A DNA stretch of 64,000 nucleotides from Gammaproteobacteria bacterium (GTDB lineage Bacteria; Pseudomonadota; Gammaproteobacteria; Pseudomonadales; Cellvibrionaceae), in the NCBI GenBank assembly GCA_021151835.1, contig JAGKWO010000004.1, forward strand, positions 1-64,000, written 5' to 3'. Positions 1-10,382 of this stretch are shown one piece after another (within the stretch, counting starts at the first letter, position 1; each line of letters opens with the position of its first letter). The translations under genes and the position numbers were made by a program. The notes under the pieces were generated by a model that saw only the letters and a program-made list of their open reading frames with translations, was not told the origin of the DNA and ran no database searches.

Positions 1-3000
1 GTAGTATTTGTACTCGTAGCTGCTGAGCTCGCCATTCCCGGTGTACTTGTAAGCCATCTCACTCGCTTTGCGCCCCAGGTGATCAAATGCATTCTGGGTC
101 AGCAATTGGCCATCGTCACGGTAGGTGCTGACCGTTTTGCGGCTGTTTTCCACACTCGTCGTTACGAAGCCGCGCTGGTCGTAGATGTTGCGCTTGGTTT
201 CGGTATAGCTACCTACTGTACCTGCCGCTTTGTGGTTGGCAGACAAGCCTGCACGGGTAACCGTTGCCCTCGATACCGTCTCTACCAGGCCCATATCGTT
301 ATAGCTGGTGAGCGTCTGGTTAAACAGGGTGCTGTTACTGGTGGTCATCCCGTATACCTGGCTGGTTTTCAGCCGCCCTGCGCCATCGTATTCGTAGGCA
401 ATACCGCCGCGCGTATCGGCAACCAGGGTTTTGGTCGCAGGATCAATATAGATACTGTCCACCAGGATGCGTCCTTCGGCGTCATACGCGAACAGTTGGG
501 TGCCAGCCGGATCACTGCCGATTTGCGCGGTAATCGCGCGGCGGTTGCCCCAGGCGTCGTAACGGTAGCTCAGGTCGCTCAATGCCACCGTCTGCTCGCT
601 ACCCAGGCCCGTATTAAAGTTACTGGCCGGCGAGCGCACACTGGTGAGACGGCCCACTTCATCGTAACTGTAGAAGGTACTGATCGTGCTGTCGGTACCG
701 TGTGTAGTGGTCACACCATAGCTGGTGCGTATGGTGTTATCCGTATTGGTATGGACTTCTGCTGTGCGCAGGCCGCGGATATCGTATTTGTAGCTGGACG
801 CGACTACCCGTTGCTTGTTGACCCCCGTATTCTCCTGGTCGTACTTGCGCTTTAACAAACCATTTTCGTGATACTCGTACTCGACAAAAGAGGCGGGATT
901 GGCAGCACTTTGTTCACGGCGCAACTCACCAAAGTCGGTGAAGGTGTTGTCGTAGGCACGCGACGCCAGCACTTTGTTGTCATCCACTGTTTGCACCGTG
1001 AGCCGCTCCATACGGTCCACCTTGTAATCACTATTGCTATAGGTCTGGGTTGTACCCACCCAGGTATCCACATAGATAGTGCGTTGGGCATATACCGGTG
1101 TTTTGTAGTCGATGATGTATTGTTCATTTACGGTTTTGTAATTGGGAATGTTGTAACCAATAAGGTGAGCCTCGGTTACGCTGCCGTAAATAGGGGTATT
1201 GTAAGTGCCGGTAAAATAGTTCTCCGTACGCCACTGATAGATTGGCGTTTTGTAGGTTCCGGTAAAGTAGTTTTCCGCGCGAGTGCTATACACCGGGATG
1301 TTGTAGCCGGTTACATACTGCTCATCACGCATTTTGTACACTGGCGTCTTGTAGGTGCCGGTGAAATAGTCTTCCGGCCGTGTCGCATAGATCGGGGTTT
1401 TATATTCCTTGATATAGCTAACCGTACGAGTGCTGTAGACCGGGATTTGATAACCGGTTATGTACTGCTCATCGCGTGTTCGATAGATCGGCGTTTTGTA
1501 AGTGCCAGTGAAATAGTTCTCTGACCGCATTGCATACATCGGCGTGTTGTAGCCAGAGATGTAGTCCACTGTGCGCGTAGCATAGACCGGTGTCTGCGCA
1601 CCGTAGGGCCCGGTAGTGTAGTGCGAAATGTATTGTTCCTGGCGCTGACTCCAGATGGCGGTACTACCACGCTGTTCCGTACTGGTAGTCGTGTAGCCAT
1701 AGATATATTCCACATCGCGGGTCCCCCAGATCTCGGTACTGCCGCGCTGGGCCGTGCTGGTGGTGGTATAACCATCGATATATTCAACCTGGCGGGTTCC
1801 GTACAACGTGGTGTAGTTGGTGCCAGAGGGCTGTGACGATACTACCTGCGTACCGGATTGGTAGGTTTCCTGGCGCTCCGCATAGATTGCCTCACTGCCG
1901 CGCTGGGCTGTCGCCGTGGTGGTGTAACCATAGATGTATTCCACCTGACGGGTACCCCAAATTTCGGTACTGCCGCGTTGCGCTGTGCTGGTGGTGGAGT
2001 ACCCGTCAATGTATTCGACCTGGCGGGTGCCATAAAGCGTCTGGTAATTACTTACACCATAGGGGACCGTTGACACAGTCTGCCAACCAGACTGGTACTC
2101 CACCTGGCGAGTACCCCAAATCTCGGTACTGCCGCGCTGGGCACTGTTGGTAGTGGTGTAGCCATATACATACTCCACTTGCCTGTCTGCCCAAATCTCG
2201 GTACTGCCCCGCCCGGCAGTCGTAGTGACCTGGTACCCGCTAATAATTTCCCGGGTACGGTTCTCTGTAACCGGAGTGTATTCAGTCGCACCGTAAGGCA
2301 ACTCGGTAACAAACCGCACACCGTCGCGCACTTCTACCTGTCGGGTGCCCATGTTGGGGGTACTGCCTTGCTGGGCAGTGGGCGTATTGGTATACCCGTA
2401 AAGGTACGTTTCCGATCCCATCACTGATTGCAAGGTTTGTTCGCCAGTCCTGTGCCCCAACGCATCATAAGTAACCTGGGTCTGGCGACCGCCAATATCC
2501 TGTTTACGTGTCATCTGGCCCAGGGAATTGAAACGGTAGTATTCACCCTGGTTGGCAACATTGAACTCGGCGTATTTGTTACCCGCCTGGTCATACTGGA
2601 AGCGATTGAGCGAAACCTTTTTACCCGCTGTCTGGTCCGCCATGGTGCTGTTGTAGGCGCGCTCGGTACTGGTGGTGGAAATATTCACCCCATAAGGGGT
2701 AGGCGTATTGTAGGTAACTACCTGATCGGCCTGGCGTAACAGGGACTGCTGGAGCAACTGGCCGTTTTTGTCATAGTCATACACCGTGACTGTGCCCACA
2801 CCATTGCGCATACCCACCTTGTTGCCATGGATGTTGTAGGCGTAATCCACTGTCACACCCGTGGCATCTACTGTTTTGGCGATGTTGCCCGCGCGGTCAA
2901 AGTATTGGTATTTCTTTTTCTGCGCAACTTGTGCCACACCATCAATTGCACCCGACGCCGTGTGGGTCTCAATTCCCGCCCGACCGAGCAGGTCATAACT

Positions 3001-6000
3001 CAGCGTGCGATTGACTGCCGCTTGGTAACCTTTGTTTTCCTCATTATAAATCGTCACCGAAGGGCCGGTTTCACGCACCACCTGGTTATTGTGGTTGTAG
3101 GCAAATTCGGTAACCTGGCCAGCAACATCCGTACGCTTGGTCACATTACCCCAACGGTCATACTCCTGTTTCAATAAAGGATCAATACGCGCACCGGTAT
3201 CAGTACCGGTTGAATAAGGCAGGCGCTGCACCAACACACGGCCAAGCAAGTCGTAATGGCTTTCTGTAATCCGTGCATTGGCAGTGTTGTTGTCAATACC
3301 GGCCTGGACCGCACGGGTGATACTGCCCTTGAGGTCGTAATAGTAATAGGTATAACCATCACCACCTTGTTTGAGCTTGATACGCCCGGCATTGTCATAT
3401 TCGTAACGATCAACAATGGCATCGGTCAGGTCATTGGTAGCCGTATTTTCCGCACCCCAGATACGTTCGTTGCGCACCACCTCACCAAAAGCGTTATACA
3501 CCTGGCGCGAACCGGTTTTGCTAACACCATCGTGATCCAGGGTAACCAACTGGCGCCCCACTGCATCGTATTCAAAAGTGCGTCTGATCGTGTGGCTGTA
3601 GGCCAGCGGGCCGGTGGTCACCGAAACATTCTGGGTCTGGGTGATAACCCTGCCATTGCTGTCTACACGGTAGTTGACCGCATTGCCCAGGCCGTCGATC
3701 ACCTTCACCTGGTTACCGGCATGGTCGTATTCACTGCGGGTTATTATGGATTCGTCCGGACGACTGCTGGTGCCGTAAGTGGTTGACCGCACATTGCCAA
3801 ACACATCGTAAACCAGGGTGCTGGTGGCCCGGACTGTCTCGGGGCTGCGGAAAGGGTCCAGGGCAGAGCCGGCAATCTGCCGTGCCGCTTCGGTGACCTG
3901 GGTGACCTTGCCCAGGGAATCGAACTGGTAATCTGTTGCGTGGTTAGTGGTGGTCGCCGTGATAGCTTCATTAGCCGCCACCCGCGCCGCCTCACCCAGC
4001 GCATCGTACTGCCGCACCACTTCCCCAAAGGCATTGTAGACGGAGCGGGACATCACCGCCGAACCGGATTTCTCCACCGACCAGTTGCTGCCACTCATTT
4101 CCACATACTTGAGGTTGTCGCGCGTCACCGTAAGTGTGCGCCCCAGAGCGTCGTAAGCGAAGGTCTGGACACGATCCACATTGGAGGTGGTAAACGTCGG
4201 CACAGTAGCCGTAGTAAAGGTGGTGGCGGTGCGCTTGTTGGCATATTCACGGACTTTGGACACATTGCCCAGAGCGTCATATTCAGTCGCGGTACCCAGC
4301 AGGACATAACCGGTCTGGGCATTATAGCTTTCCACTTGCACGGCCAGGGTCTGGCGCCCCAGGCGATCATAATAGTAATTGGTCTGCGCCCAACGGCTTG
4401 CATCCAGGCGGTCGCGCTGCGACACCAGTTCACCAAAGCTGTTGTACTCGTAAACTGTCTCACCCTGGCCGCTGTAATAGAGGTTGGCGGCATCGGCAGG
4501 ATTTTGCAGCGTCCCGGCATCACCGGAGGCGTAATTGTTAGCCGTGGCCGGCATCAGGGTACCGATCTTTTGACCAATTGCGTCATAGTTGTGGGTAATC
4601 GTGCGCTTCGCCGTATCAGTATTGCTGATTGATGCGATTTCAGTCGCGCTCCAGTTTTCATTCCCCGGTTTGGCGGCTAACACGATTGCGTCGCTGAAGC
4701 GCGTTTGGGTTTTGATATTCCCCTGGTTGTCGTATGTGGTACCAGTGACATGCCCCAGCGCGTCGACATCAAACACCTCGCGTCCTGCCGCATCATAGGC
4801 CTTGTACTGATAAACAAATGTTGTGGCACCGGTAGTGATTTTGTTGCGCACCGCATTACCCAGGTTGTCATAGGTCACCTCGGTGATACGCTGGAAGCGG
4901 TCAGACTGCCCTTCCTGGTTTTGGTAAACGCGTCCGTCAGTGCTGTCGTACCAGCCGGCCAGGATAGTTTTGATCTGACGCCCGGCCTTGTCGTATTCAT
5001 AGCGGGTCGTGCGCTGATCTACAGTGATATCACTTCCACTCGTGCGCTCAATGATCCCCTCTACCCTGCTAGTGACCTGACCCAGGGCGTTATAGTTAAT
5101 ATGGGTTTTGATCTTGCCGGTGTAAGGCACATTGTCACTGGCAGTGATAGTCACCGTTGAGGACAACTGATCGACTACGCGATTGGCGGCATCGTAGCGG
5201 TATTCGGTGATGCGGTCGGCACTGTCATTGCTGACCAACTGGGCAGCAATAGCATTCACCGAATAGTTGCCATTAAGTGGGTTGGGCTTGGTGGCATAGC
5301 GTTTTTGGAAGCGCACATTCCCCGCCGTGTCATAGACATTCTCGGTCAGGAAGCCTTCGGCATCGATACTGAAACGCAAACGATTGGCCGCATCGTAGGC
5401 GAAAAAGCTGCGGCGCGTATTACCCAGAGTGGTATTGGCATCGCCCCAGGCGGTATCGGTGTAACCGAGCCCCTTGAGAGCGGCAATCATCTCCGCTGCT
5501 GTAATCGCCGTGCCGGCTTCACTGCCAGTGCCGATTGCCGTGCTAATCGGCTGGTCCAGCAATGTGTTGTCATAGCGGCGGGTTTCCACCGTATTGCCGT
5601 TGCCATCGAAAATATTTTCGGTCACTACCCATTTGTTGGCATCGACTACTGCCACCGTAAAGCGTTCGCGGCCATCCTTGTCGCGCACGTAAAAAGTGCG
5701 GCGGTCAGCGGTGCCCTCGGTGACGATGACATTGGTGACTACATCGCCCCAGGTGGCCAGGGTGGTTGCAGCCACTTTATTAAGAATGGCGCGCGTACCG
5801 ACCAAACGGCCGCTGGCATTATATTCGTAGCGAATAACCGTGCCCAGGGCGTTAATCTCGTGGGTTTTTTCATTGAACTTGTTGTAAACATACCAGGTGC
5901 TGTTGCCATTGGCGTCAATCACCCGGGTAAGGTTGCCCGACTTATCGTAGCGGTACCCGGTAGTAATATTCAGCGTTCCCGGCGCGACAATTTCCTTGGT

Positions 6001-9000
6001 CTTGCGGCCCAGGGCGTCGAATTCATACGCAGTTACCTGGTCTGCGACAACGGCACTGCCCACCAAACGCCCGCGCCCGACACTGACCGTATTACCCGCG
6101 TCATCATAGGTATAGGCGGTGGCCAATTTCATGCCATCAGGATCCACAATTACCCGCTTGATACGCCCATTGCGGTCAAAGCGGTAAAAGGTCTTTTTCT
6201 CAATGCCAACACCGGCCCCAACGCCTTCGGTGACCGAGATTTGCTGGCCCTGGCCGTCGTATTCATATTTGGTGCGAAGATTCAGCCCGGTGTCGGGATC
6301 AACCACTTTCTCAATAGTGCGGTTGGCAGCGTCATAGAAAAAACGCACCAGGTTGTTGTTGCCATCACGGGTTTCAAACAGGCGGCCACTGCGGTCGTAG
6401 GCGTTGTCGACCTTTTTGCCGGTGGCATCGGTGACCGTCAGTAACTGGCCATCTTTGTTGTAGGTGTAGCGGGTTTCATTGCCGTTCCCATCACGCACCT
6501 TCAGGGTTTGGCCACTGATGCCTTTCCAGGTGGTGATAGCGATGCCTTCGGGAGTGGTGACGGTGGTACTGCGTTCGTTGTCGTTGTAACTGTAGGCGGT
6601 GGTGCGGCCCATGGCATCAACCACAGACACCACGCGGCCAAACGCACCGTAGGTGGTGGTTTCAATACGCTCGCTCAGTTCATCGCGTACCTTGATAGTA
6701 CGCCCGCTGTCCAGGTAAACGGTGACTTTTTCTGCACTACCGCTACGGTTATCCTTCTCACTTACGATCCGCCCGAAGCCATCATAAGCCAGGGTACTGG
6801 TCATATTGAGGGAGCCGTAATCCCGTGTGCTGCTAATCAGACGGCTCAGCTTGTTGTACGTAAAGCGCTGCTGGGTGGTCGCGCCAGCGCCAGCGCCAGC
6901 GGGTGAGAATACATCCACCAACTCACCGTACTGGTTGTACTCGTTGCGGGTGACCTTGCCCTCGCCATCGGTGCTGGTGGCGACCAGGCCGAGCAGGTTG
7001 TAGGTGGTAGAAACCACTCGGTCATTAAGATCGTACTTGGCGTTCTCGATGCGGCTGAGCAGGGTGCTGGTGATGGTGCCGCCAGTCAGGTTGGGGAGAT
7101 CGCTGATATCAATGCGCGCATTTAATAGGTGCACACTGATCGCCTGGTCAAAGGCGTTGTAGCTAGTCACGCTCACTTCGCCCAGGGCATTGATGGTATG
7201 GGTCAGGCGGCCGTCCTTGTCGTAGTAGAGGAAGGTTTTTTGGCCTTCCGGGCCCAACTCCGCGACACGGCGACCCATACGGTCATACTGGTAGCGCTTG
7301 CCGGCCTGGTCAATCGCGATATTGTAATCAGGATTGATCGCGACGCCTTCACCACTGACCTCGCCTGTCACTTCACCGAAGGCGTTATAGCGGTAAAAGG
7401 CCTGCGATGCCCCTTCCTGCGCACTCACCGATTTGGAGATCAAGCGTCCGACCGAACTGTAGGAATAAACGGTAGTTACCTGGTTGAGTGCCGACAGTTC
7501 ACTCACTATCCGACCATAACGATCATACCGCTCCCAGCCAGATAACATGGCCGTACCGGCCTTACTCCTGACCTGGTCGAGAGTATCCCCGGCGCTGACG
7601 CTAATGGCTGTCGTGTAGTAGCGGAGATTATTCTGGACCTGGCCGGATGCGGGGTTGCTGACCCCGAACACCTTTTCCGTCAGGAAACCCTGCTCATCTA
7701 CCGTTGCGACCTGGCGGCCTCGTGCATCATAAAAATAATAACTGGCAAGCTTGTCGTTCGCTGCCACGGCATTGGCTTGCAAGGTGCTAAAGGGGTCAGT
7801 GGCCGTCAGTTGCTTGCCATAGCGAATCGTGCTGGTCAGCCGCCCGGCGCTATCGTAAACAGACTCCGTCAAATAGCTTTCGGCATTGAGAATGCCGATC
7901 TGCCGACCATCCTTATCATAGAAGTAGCGGGTCACGCGGCCGCCCACATCGGTTTTAACCAGGCGCCCGGCGCCATCGTAGGTGTTCGTGGTGACCCGAT
8001 CCAGGTTGCCAAACTCCTCCGTACGGGTCGATAAACGTCCATCCTTATAGTAAGCGTAGCGAGTGCTGCGATCCTCCACGTGGGTCGTGGGCGTCACGGT
8101 GGTTGGGACAACCGTGGTGCCATTGAACCAGGCACTGGTATCCACCCTGGTGGCATAGCGTGTTTCCTCGCTGATCTGACCATTCTTGTTGTAGGTATAA
8201 GCAATCACTGCTCCTTCAGCATCGACTCTATAGCTCACGCGGCTCGCCGCATCATAAAAGGTATAACTACGACCCCCTTCGGCATCCTGAACCATCGCCA
8301 GGCGGCCCGCGTTGTCATAGGTGTAAGCCGTAACCCGGCTCTGACCATCGCCACTGGCATTGATATTGACTACCCGGCCACGCGCATCATAGGCCGTCGT
8401 AACGGTCAGCCGCGCCGCGCTGTTGCTGACCGTGATAACCCCCGCACCATAGGTGGTTATTTCACTGCCGCTGCTGCCCGTGGAACTGGTCTGACGCCCC
8501 ATGCCGTCATAGCCATAGCTGTTTACGGTGAAGTTCTGGGGAAACCCCGACTCCATACGCTGCCCGATGGTGTGGGTAAGGCGGCCATACACGTCATAGG
8601 TGTAAACAGTATAGAGTTCAGTACCATTAAGGATTCCATTGCCGCTGCTGTCCACCGTGGGATATTCCGTCTTGCGCGCCAGGTTCCCGCGCCCGTCATA
8701 GTCGAACTTCACCAATTGGGTCCGGGTTTTGTCCTGGGTGCCAACCCAGGTCGTTAGTTGGGTTTCTGTCAAGGACGCATCCGACGCCAGTGCAGAGACG
8801 TCATACAGACCATGCGTATACTGGATGCTATGGGTCACCAGGCCCTTGGGATCTTCATAGCGGTTCTCGCTCACCCGCCCTGACGGGGTGACAGTAAAAC
8901 GCAAGCGGCCAGCGCTATCGTAGACAAAGCGGGTAATCTCGGGACTGGCGGGCGCTGTCAAGGAGGCCGTGGCATAACGGATTTCGGCGACCACCAGGTT

Positions 9001-10170
9001 GTTTTCATACCGGCGCTCAAGCGTATTGCCCAGTGCATCGTATTCCTTGACCAGGTTACTGGTATTGGGGGCATAGACGTACGTTATGGCATTGCGCTCA
9101 CCATCGGTGACCTTGGTAACGTTATCGCGCACGTCGTATTCGTAATCCACTGCCTGCACCTGGCCATTCACCGCAGTGGCCTCCACCCGCGTCAAACGCT
9201 GTTGTGCATCATAGGTATAACGGACCACACGACCGGTGCCATCCGTCACCTCGGTATAATTGCTGCCATAGCTGAACGTGGTAGTGCCCATATGGTCAGT
9301 GGCAGTTTGCACCTTGAACACACCACTGGAGTTGACATAAGTGAAGCTGGCGCCGGTGCCATCGTTGTTGCTGACCGACAGGATGCGCGTGGAATCCCCT
9401 TCATAGGTGTAAGTCGTGGTGTAGACATTGCCGTCAGCAATACTGTTATCGAGGCTAAGGTCGGTCGTAACACTACCCAAGCGGCCTTTGTTATCGTACA
9501 GATAGTGGACCTGCTGGGTCGCAGTGCCATTTACGGAGGGCCTGGTATCCACCCGCTCCAGGCGGTTGTTAACATCGTAAACAAGGTCCAGGGTCTGACC
9601 TGAAACCAGATCGCTAATTCGGGTCAGGCGGTCGCCAACAAAGGTGTAGCTTAAACCATTGCCGCTGGTGTCACGGGAGGCGCTGATCCAGCCGGTGGCA
9701 GCGGAGTAGGTCTCGGTGGCCTTGGTGGTGCCTTCGGTCCACAACCAGGCGCCATTAGTGAAGATGATCGTGTCATCCGCACCGTCACCATCGGAAGACT
9801 CATAGGCTGAGCCATTCCAGGCATAAACCGACTCATAACCATCACCGCCGGTGCGGATCACCATACTGCCTGCCGTATTCAGCGTACCTTGCAGCACCAC
9901 CCTTTTTTCGCCCAACCAGCGCCAGCGGTCACCATCGCCGTCGGTAACATTGCCTTGGGCGTTATAGGTGCGCAGATGCTGTATGTCGGCACCGGTACCG
10001 GATAGGGTTTCATCCAGATACTGAAGAATCAGGTTGCCATTAGCCAGGTTAACCAGGGATGAGCCTTTACTGAGCCCGATTTTGCCATCACCGGTAATAC
10101 CACCGCCATTTGCCTGATGAGCGGTACTATCCAGTAAACCAAGTCCTGAACCGGTGATAATTGCAACCAT
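1..10170 (-). CDS. Giant RHS/YD-repeat protein, C-terminus beyond window edge
   Basis: The minus-strand frame starting at the ATG at 10170 (AGGAG ribosome site about 9 nt upstream) reads through to position 1, giving at least 3390 residues without a visible stop. The N-terminus (MVAIITGSGLGLLDS) has no signal peptide or PAAR domain. It leads into a module with WRWLGEKRV and then dozens of YD repeats of the type YDxxGRL, such as YDNKGRL, YDAQQRL and YDVYGRL. Near 1130-2420 the YD repeats give way to a Tyr-rich short-repeat block, then resume up to the edge. RHS/YD proteins form a beta-cage that usually encloses a variable C-terminal toxin. That part would lie left of the window, so any toxin and immunity gene are not visible. 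The secretion route is unknown. Large antisense open frames here are shadows. Confidence 0.88.
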   Translation of the reverse strand, partial: MVAIITGSGLGLLDSTAHQANGGGITGDGKIGLSKGSSLVNLANGNLILQYLDETLSGTGADIQHLRTYNAQGNVTDGDGDRWRWLGEKRVVLQGTLNTAGSMVIRTGGDGYESVYAWNGSAYESSDGDGADDTIIFTNGAWLWTEGTTKATETYSAATGWISASRDTSGNGLSYTFVGDRLTRISDLVSGQTLDLVYDVNNRLERVDTRPSVNGTATQQVHYLYDNKGRLGSVTTDLSLDNSIADGNVYTTTYTYEGDSTRILSVSNNDGTGASFTYVNSSGVFKVQTATDHMGTTTFSYGSNYTEVTDGTGRVVRYTYDAQQRLTRVEATAVNGQVQAVDYEYDVRDNVTKVTDGERNAITYVYAPNTSNLVKEYDALGNTLERRYENNLVVAEIRYATASLTAPASPEITRFVYDSAGRLRFTVTPSGRVSENRYEDPKGLVTHSIQYTHGLYDVSALASDASLTETQLTTWVGTQDKTRTQLVKFDYDGRGNLARKTEYPTVDSSGNGILNGTELYTVYTYDVYGRLTHTIGQRMESGFPQNFTVNSYGYDGMGRQTSSTGSSGSEITTYGAGVITVSNSAARLTVTTAYDARGRVVNINASGDGQSRVTAYTYDNAGRLAMVQDAEGGRSYTFYDAASRVSYRVDAEGAVIAYTYNKNGQISEETRYATRVDTSAWFNGTTVVPTTVTPTTHVEDRSTRYAYYKDGRLSTRTEEFGNLDRVTTNTYDGAGRLVKTDVGGRVTRYFYDKDGRQIGILNAESYLTESVYDSAGRLTSTIRYGKQLTATDPFSTLQANAVAANDKLASYYFYDARGRQVATVDEQGFLTEKVFGVSNPASGQVQNNLRYYTTAISVSAGDTLDQVRSKAGTAMLSGWERYDRYGRIVSELSALNQVTTVYSYSSVGRLISKSVSAQEGASQAFYRYNAFGEVTGEVSGEGVAINPDYNIAIDQAGKRYQYDRMGRRVAELGPEGQKTFLYYDKDGRLTHTINALGEVSVTSYNAFDQAISVHLLNARIDISDLPNLTGGTITSTLLSRIENAKYDLNDRVVSTTYNLLGLVATSTDGEGKVTRNEYNQYGELVDVFSPAGAGAGATTQQRFTYNKLSRLISSTRDYGSLNMTSTLAYDGFGRIVSEKDNRSGSAEKVTVYLDSGRTIKVRDELSERIETTTYGAFGRVVSVVDAMGRTTAYSYNDNERSTTVTTPEGIAITTWKGISGQTLKVRDGNGNETRYTYNKDGQLLTVTDATGKKVDNAYDRSGRLFETRDGNNNLVRFFYDAANRTIEKVVDPDTGLNLRTKYEYDGQGQQISVTEGVGAGVGIEKKTFYRFDRNGRIKRVIVDPDGMKLATAYTYDDAGNTVSVGRGRLVGSAVVADQVTAYEFDALGRKTKEIVAPGTLNITTGYRYDKSGNLTRVIDANGNSTWYVYNKFNEKTHEINALGTVIRYEYNASGRLVGTRAILNKVAATTLATWGDVVTNVIVTEGTADRRTFYVRDKDGRERFTVAVVDANKWVVTENIFDGNGNTVETRRYDNTLLDQPISTAIGTGSEAGTAITAAEMIAALKGLGYTDTAWGDANTTLGNTRRSFFAYDAANRLRFSIDAEGFLTENVYDTAGNVRFQKRYATKPNPLNGNYSVNAIAAQLVSNDSADRITEYRYDAANRVVDQLSSTVTITASDNVPYTGKIKTHINYNALGQVTSRVEGIIERTSGSDITVDQRTTRYEYDKAGRQIKTILAGWYDSTDGRVYQNQEGQSDRFQRITEVTYDNLGNAVRNKITTGATTFVYQYKAYDAAGREVFDVDALGHVTGTTYDNQGNIKTQTRFSDAIVLAAKPGNENWSATEIASISNTDTAKRTITHNYDAIGQKIGTLMPATANNYASGDAGTLQNPADAANLYYSGQGETVYEYNSFGELVSQRDRLDASRWAQTNYYYDRLGRQTLAVQVESYNAQTGYVLLGTATEYDALGNVSKVREYANKRTATTFTTATVPTFTTSNVDRVQTFAYDALGRTLTVTRDNLKYVEMSGSNWSVEKSGSAVMSRSVYNAFGEVVRQYDALGEAARVAANEAITATTTNHATDYQFDSLGKVTQVTEAARQIAGSALDPFRSPETVRATSTLVYDVFGNVRSTTYGTSSRPDESIITRSEYDHAGNQVKVIDGLGNAVNYRVDSNGRVITQTQNVSVTTGPLAYSHTIRRTFEYDAVGRQLVTLDHDGVSKTGSRQVYNAFGEVVRNERIWGAENTATNDLTDAIVDRYEYDNAGRIKLKQGGDGYTYYYYDLKGSITRAVQAGIDNNTANARITESHYDLLGRVLVQRLPYSTGTDTGARIDPLLKQEYDRWGNVTKRTDVAGQVTEFAYNHNNQVVRETGPSVTIYNEENKGYQAAVNRTLSYDLLGRAGIETHTASGAIDGVAQVAQKKKYQYFDRAGNIAKTVDATGVTVDYAYNIHGNKVGMRNGVGTVTVYDYDKNGQLLQQSLLRQADQVVTYNTPTPYGVNISTTSTERAYNSTMADQTAGKKVSLNRFQYDQAGNKYAEFNVANQGEYYRFNSLGQMTRKQDIGGRQTQVTYDALGHRTGEQTLQSVMGSETYLYGYTNTPTAQQGSTPNMGTRQVEVRDGVRFVTELPYGATEYTPVTENRTREIISGYQVTTTAGRGSTEIWADRQVEYVYGYTTTNSAQRGSTEIWGTRQVEYQSGWQTVSTVPYGVSNYQTLYGTRQVEYIDGYSTTSTAQRGSTEIWGTRQVEYIYGYTTTATAQRGSEAIYAERQETYQSGTQVVSSQPSGTNYTTLYGTRQVEYIDGYTTTSTAQRGSTEIWGTRDVEYIYGYTTTSTEQRGSTAIWSQRQEQYISHYTTGPYGAQTPVYATRTVDYISGYNTPMYAMRSENYFTGTYKTPIYRTRDEQYITGYQIPVYSTRTVSYIKEYKTPIYATRPEDYFTGTYKTPVYKMRDEQYVTGYNIPVYSTRAENYFTGTYKTPIYQWRTENYFTGTYNTPIYGSVTEAHLIGYNIPNYKTVNEQYIIDYKTPVYAQRTIYVDTWVGTTQTYSNSDYKVDRMERLTVQTVDDNKVLASRAYDNTFTDFGELRREQSAANPASFVEYEYHENGLLKRKYDQENTGVNKQRVVASSYKYDIRGLRTAEVHTNTDNTIRTSYGVTTTHGTDSTISTFYSYDEVGRLTSVRSPASNFNTGLGSEQTVALSDLSYRYDAWGNRRAITAQIGSDPAGTQLFAYDAEGRILVDSIYIDPATKTLVADTRGGIAYEYDGAGRLKTSQVYGMTTSNSTLFNQTLTSYNDMGLVETVSRATVTRAGLSANHKAAGTVGSYTETKRNIYDQRGFVTTSVENSRKTVSTYRDDGQLLTQNAFDHLGRKASEMAYKYTGNGELSSYEYKYY
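1130..2420 (-). repeat. Tyr-rich tandem repeats inside the RHS protein
   Basis: This segment of the giant gene encodes two linked families of short repeats. The N-terminal part repeats STEIWGTRQVEYI followed by a GYTTTSTAQRG-like stretch, about 25 residues per unit and at least six times, with two longer units carrying a YGxxNYxTLYGTRQVEY insert. The C-terminal part repeats a unit of about 16 residues, ENYFTGTYKTPIYxxR or DEQYITGYxIPVYSTR, about ten to twelve times. The copies differ from one another in DNA sequence, so this is not a recent slippage expansion. I do not recognise the repeat as a named domain. Regular Tyr and Thr spacing suggests beta structure. Confidence 0.8.
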
Positions 10171-10197
10171 GTCGACGAGCTCCTGCTATTAAAATAA

Positions 10198-10278
10198 GTT
10201 CCCACAGAGAACTGATGGAAAAAAGATGACTGATGAGATAAGAAAAAAACTGCTCTTATTTGTATAATCAGTGGGAAC
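10198..10278. repeat. Inverted repeat in the RHS gene leader
   Basis: GTTCCCACAGA at 10198-10208 pairs with TCAGTGGGAAC at 10268-10278, 11 bp with one mismatch and an AT-rich loop of about 59 bp. It lies between the RHS start codon and the upstream metallopeptidase-like gene. It could form a leader RNA stem or be a regulator site; neither is shown. Confidence 0.4.
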
Positions 10279-10382
10279 GGCAGGAAATTAAGCGGCAGGA
10301 CTAAAAAAGCAAAATATTTGTTTAAAAACTCAATTTAACGAAAAAAAAATCTAATAAATATAAAAAAATCACAACAACCAAC

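Noticed and set aside
79..9603. Many long plus-strand open frames opposite the RHS gene, up to 379 aa
   Set aside because: They are antisense shadows of a GC-rich repeat gene; they have no ribosome sites in order and biased composition, while the minus-strand frame shows clear YD repeats.
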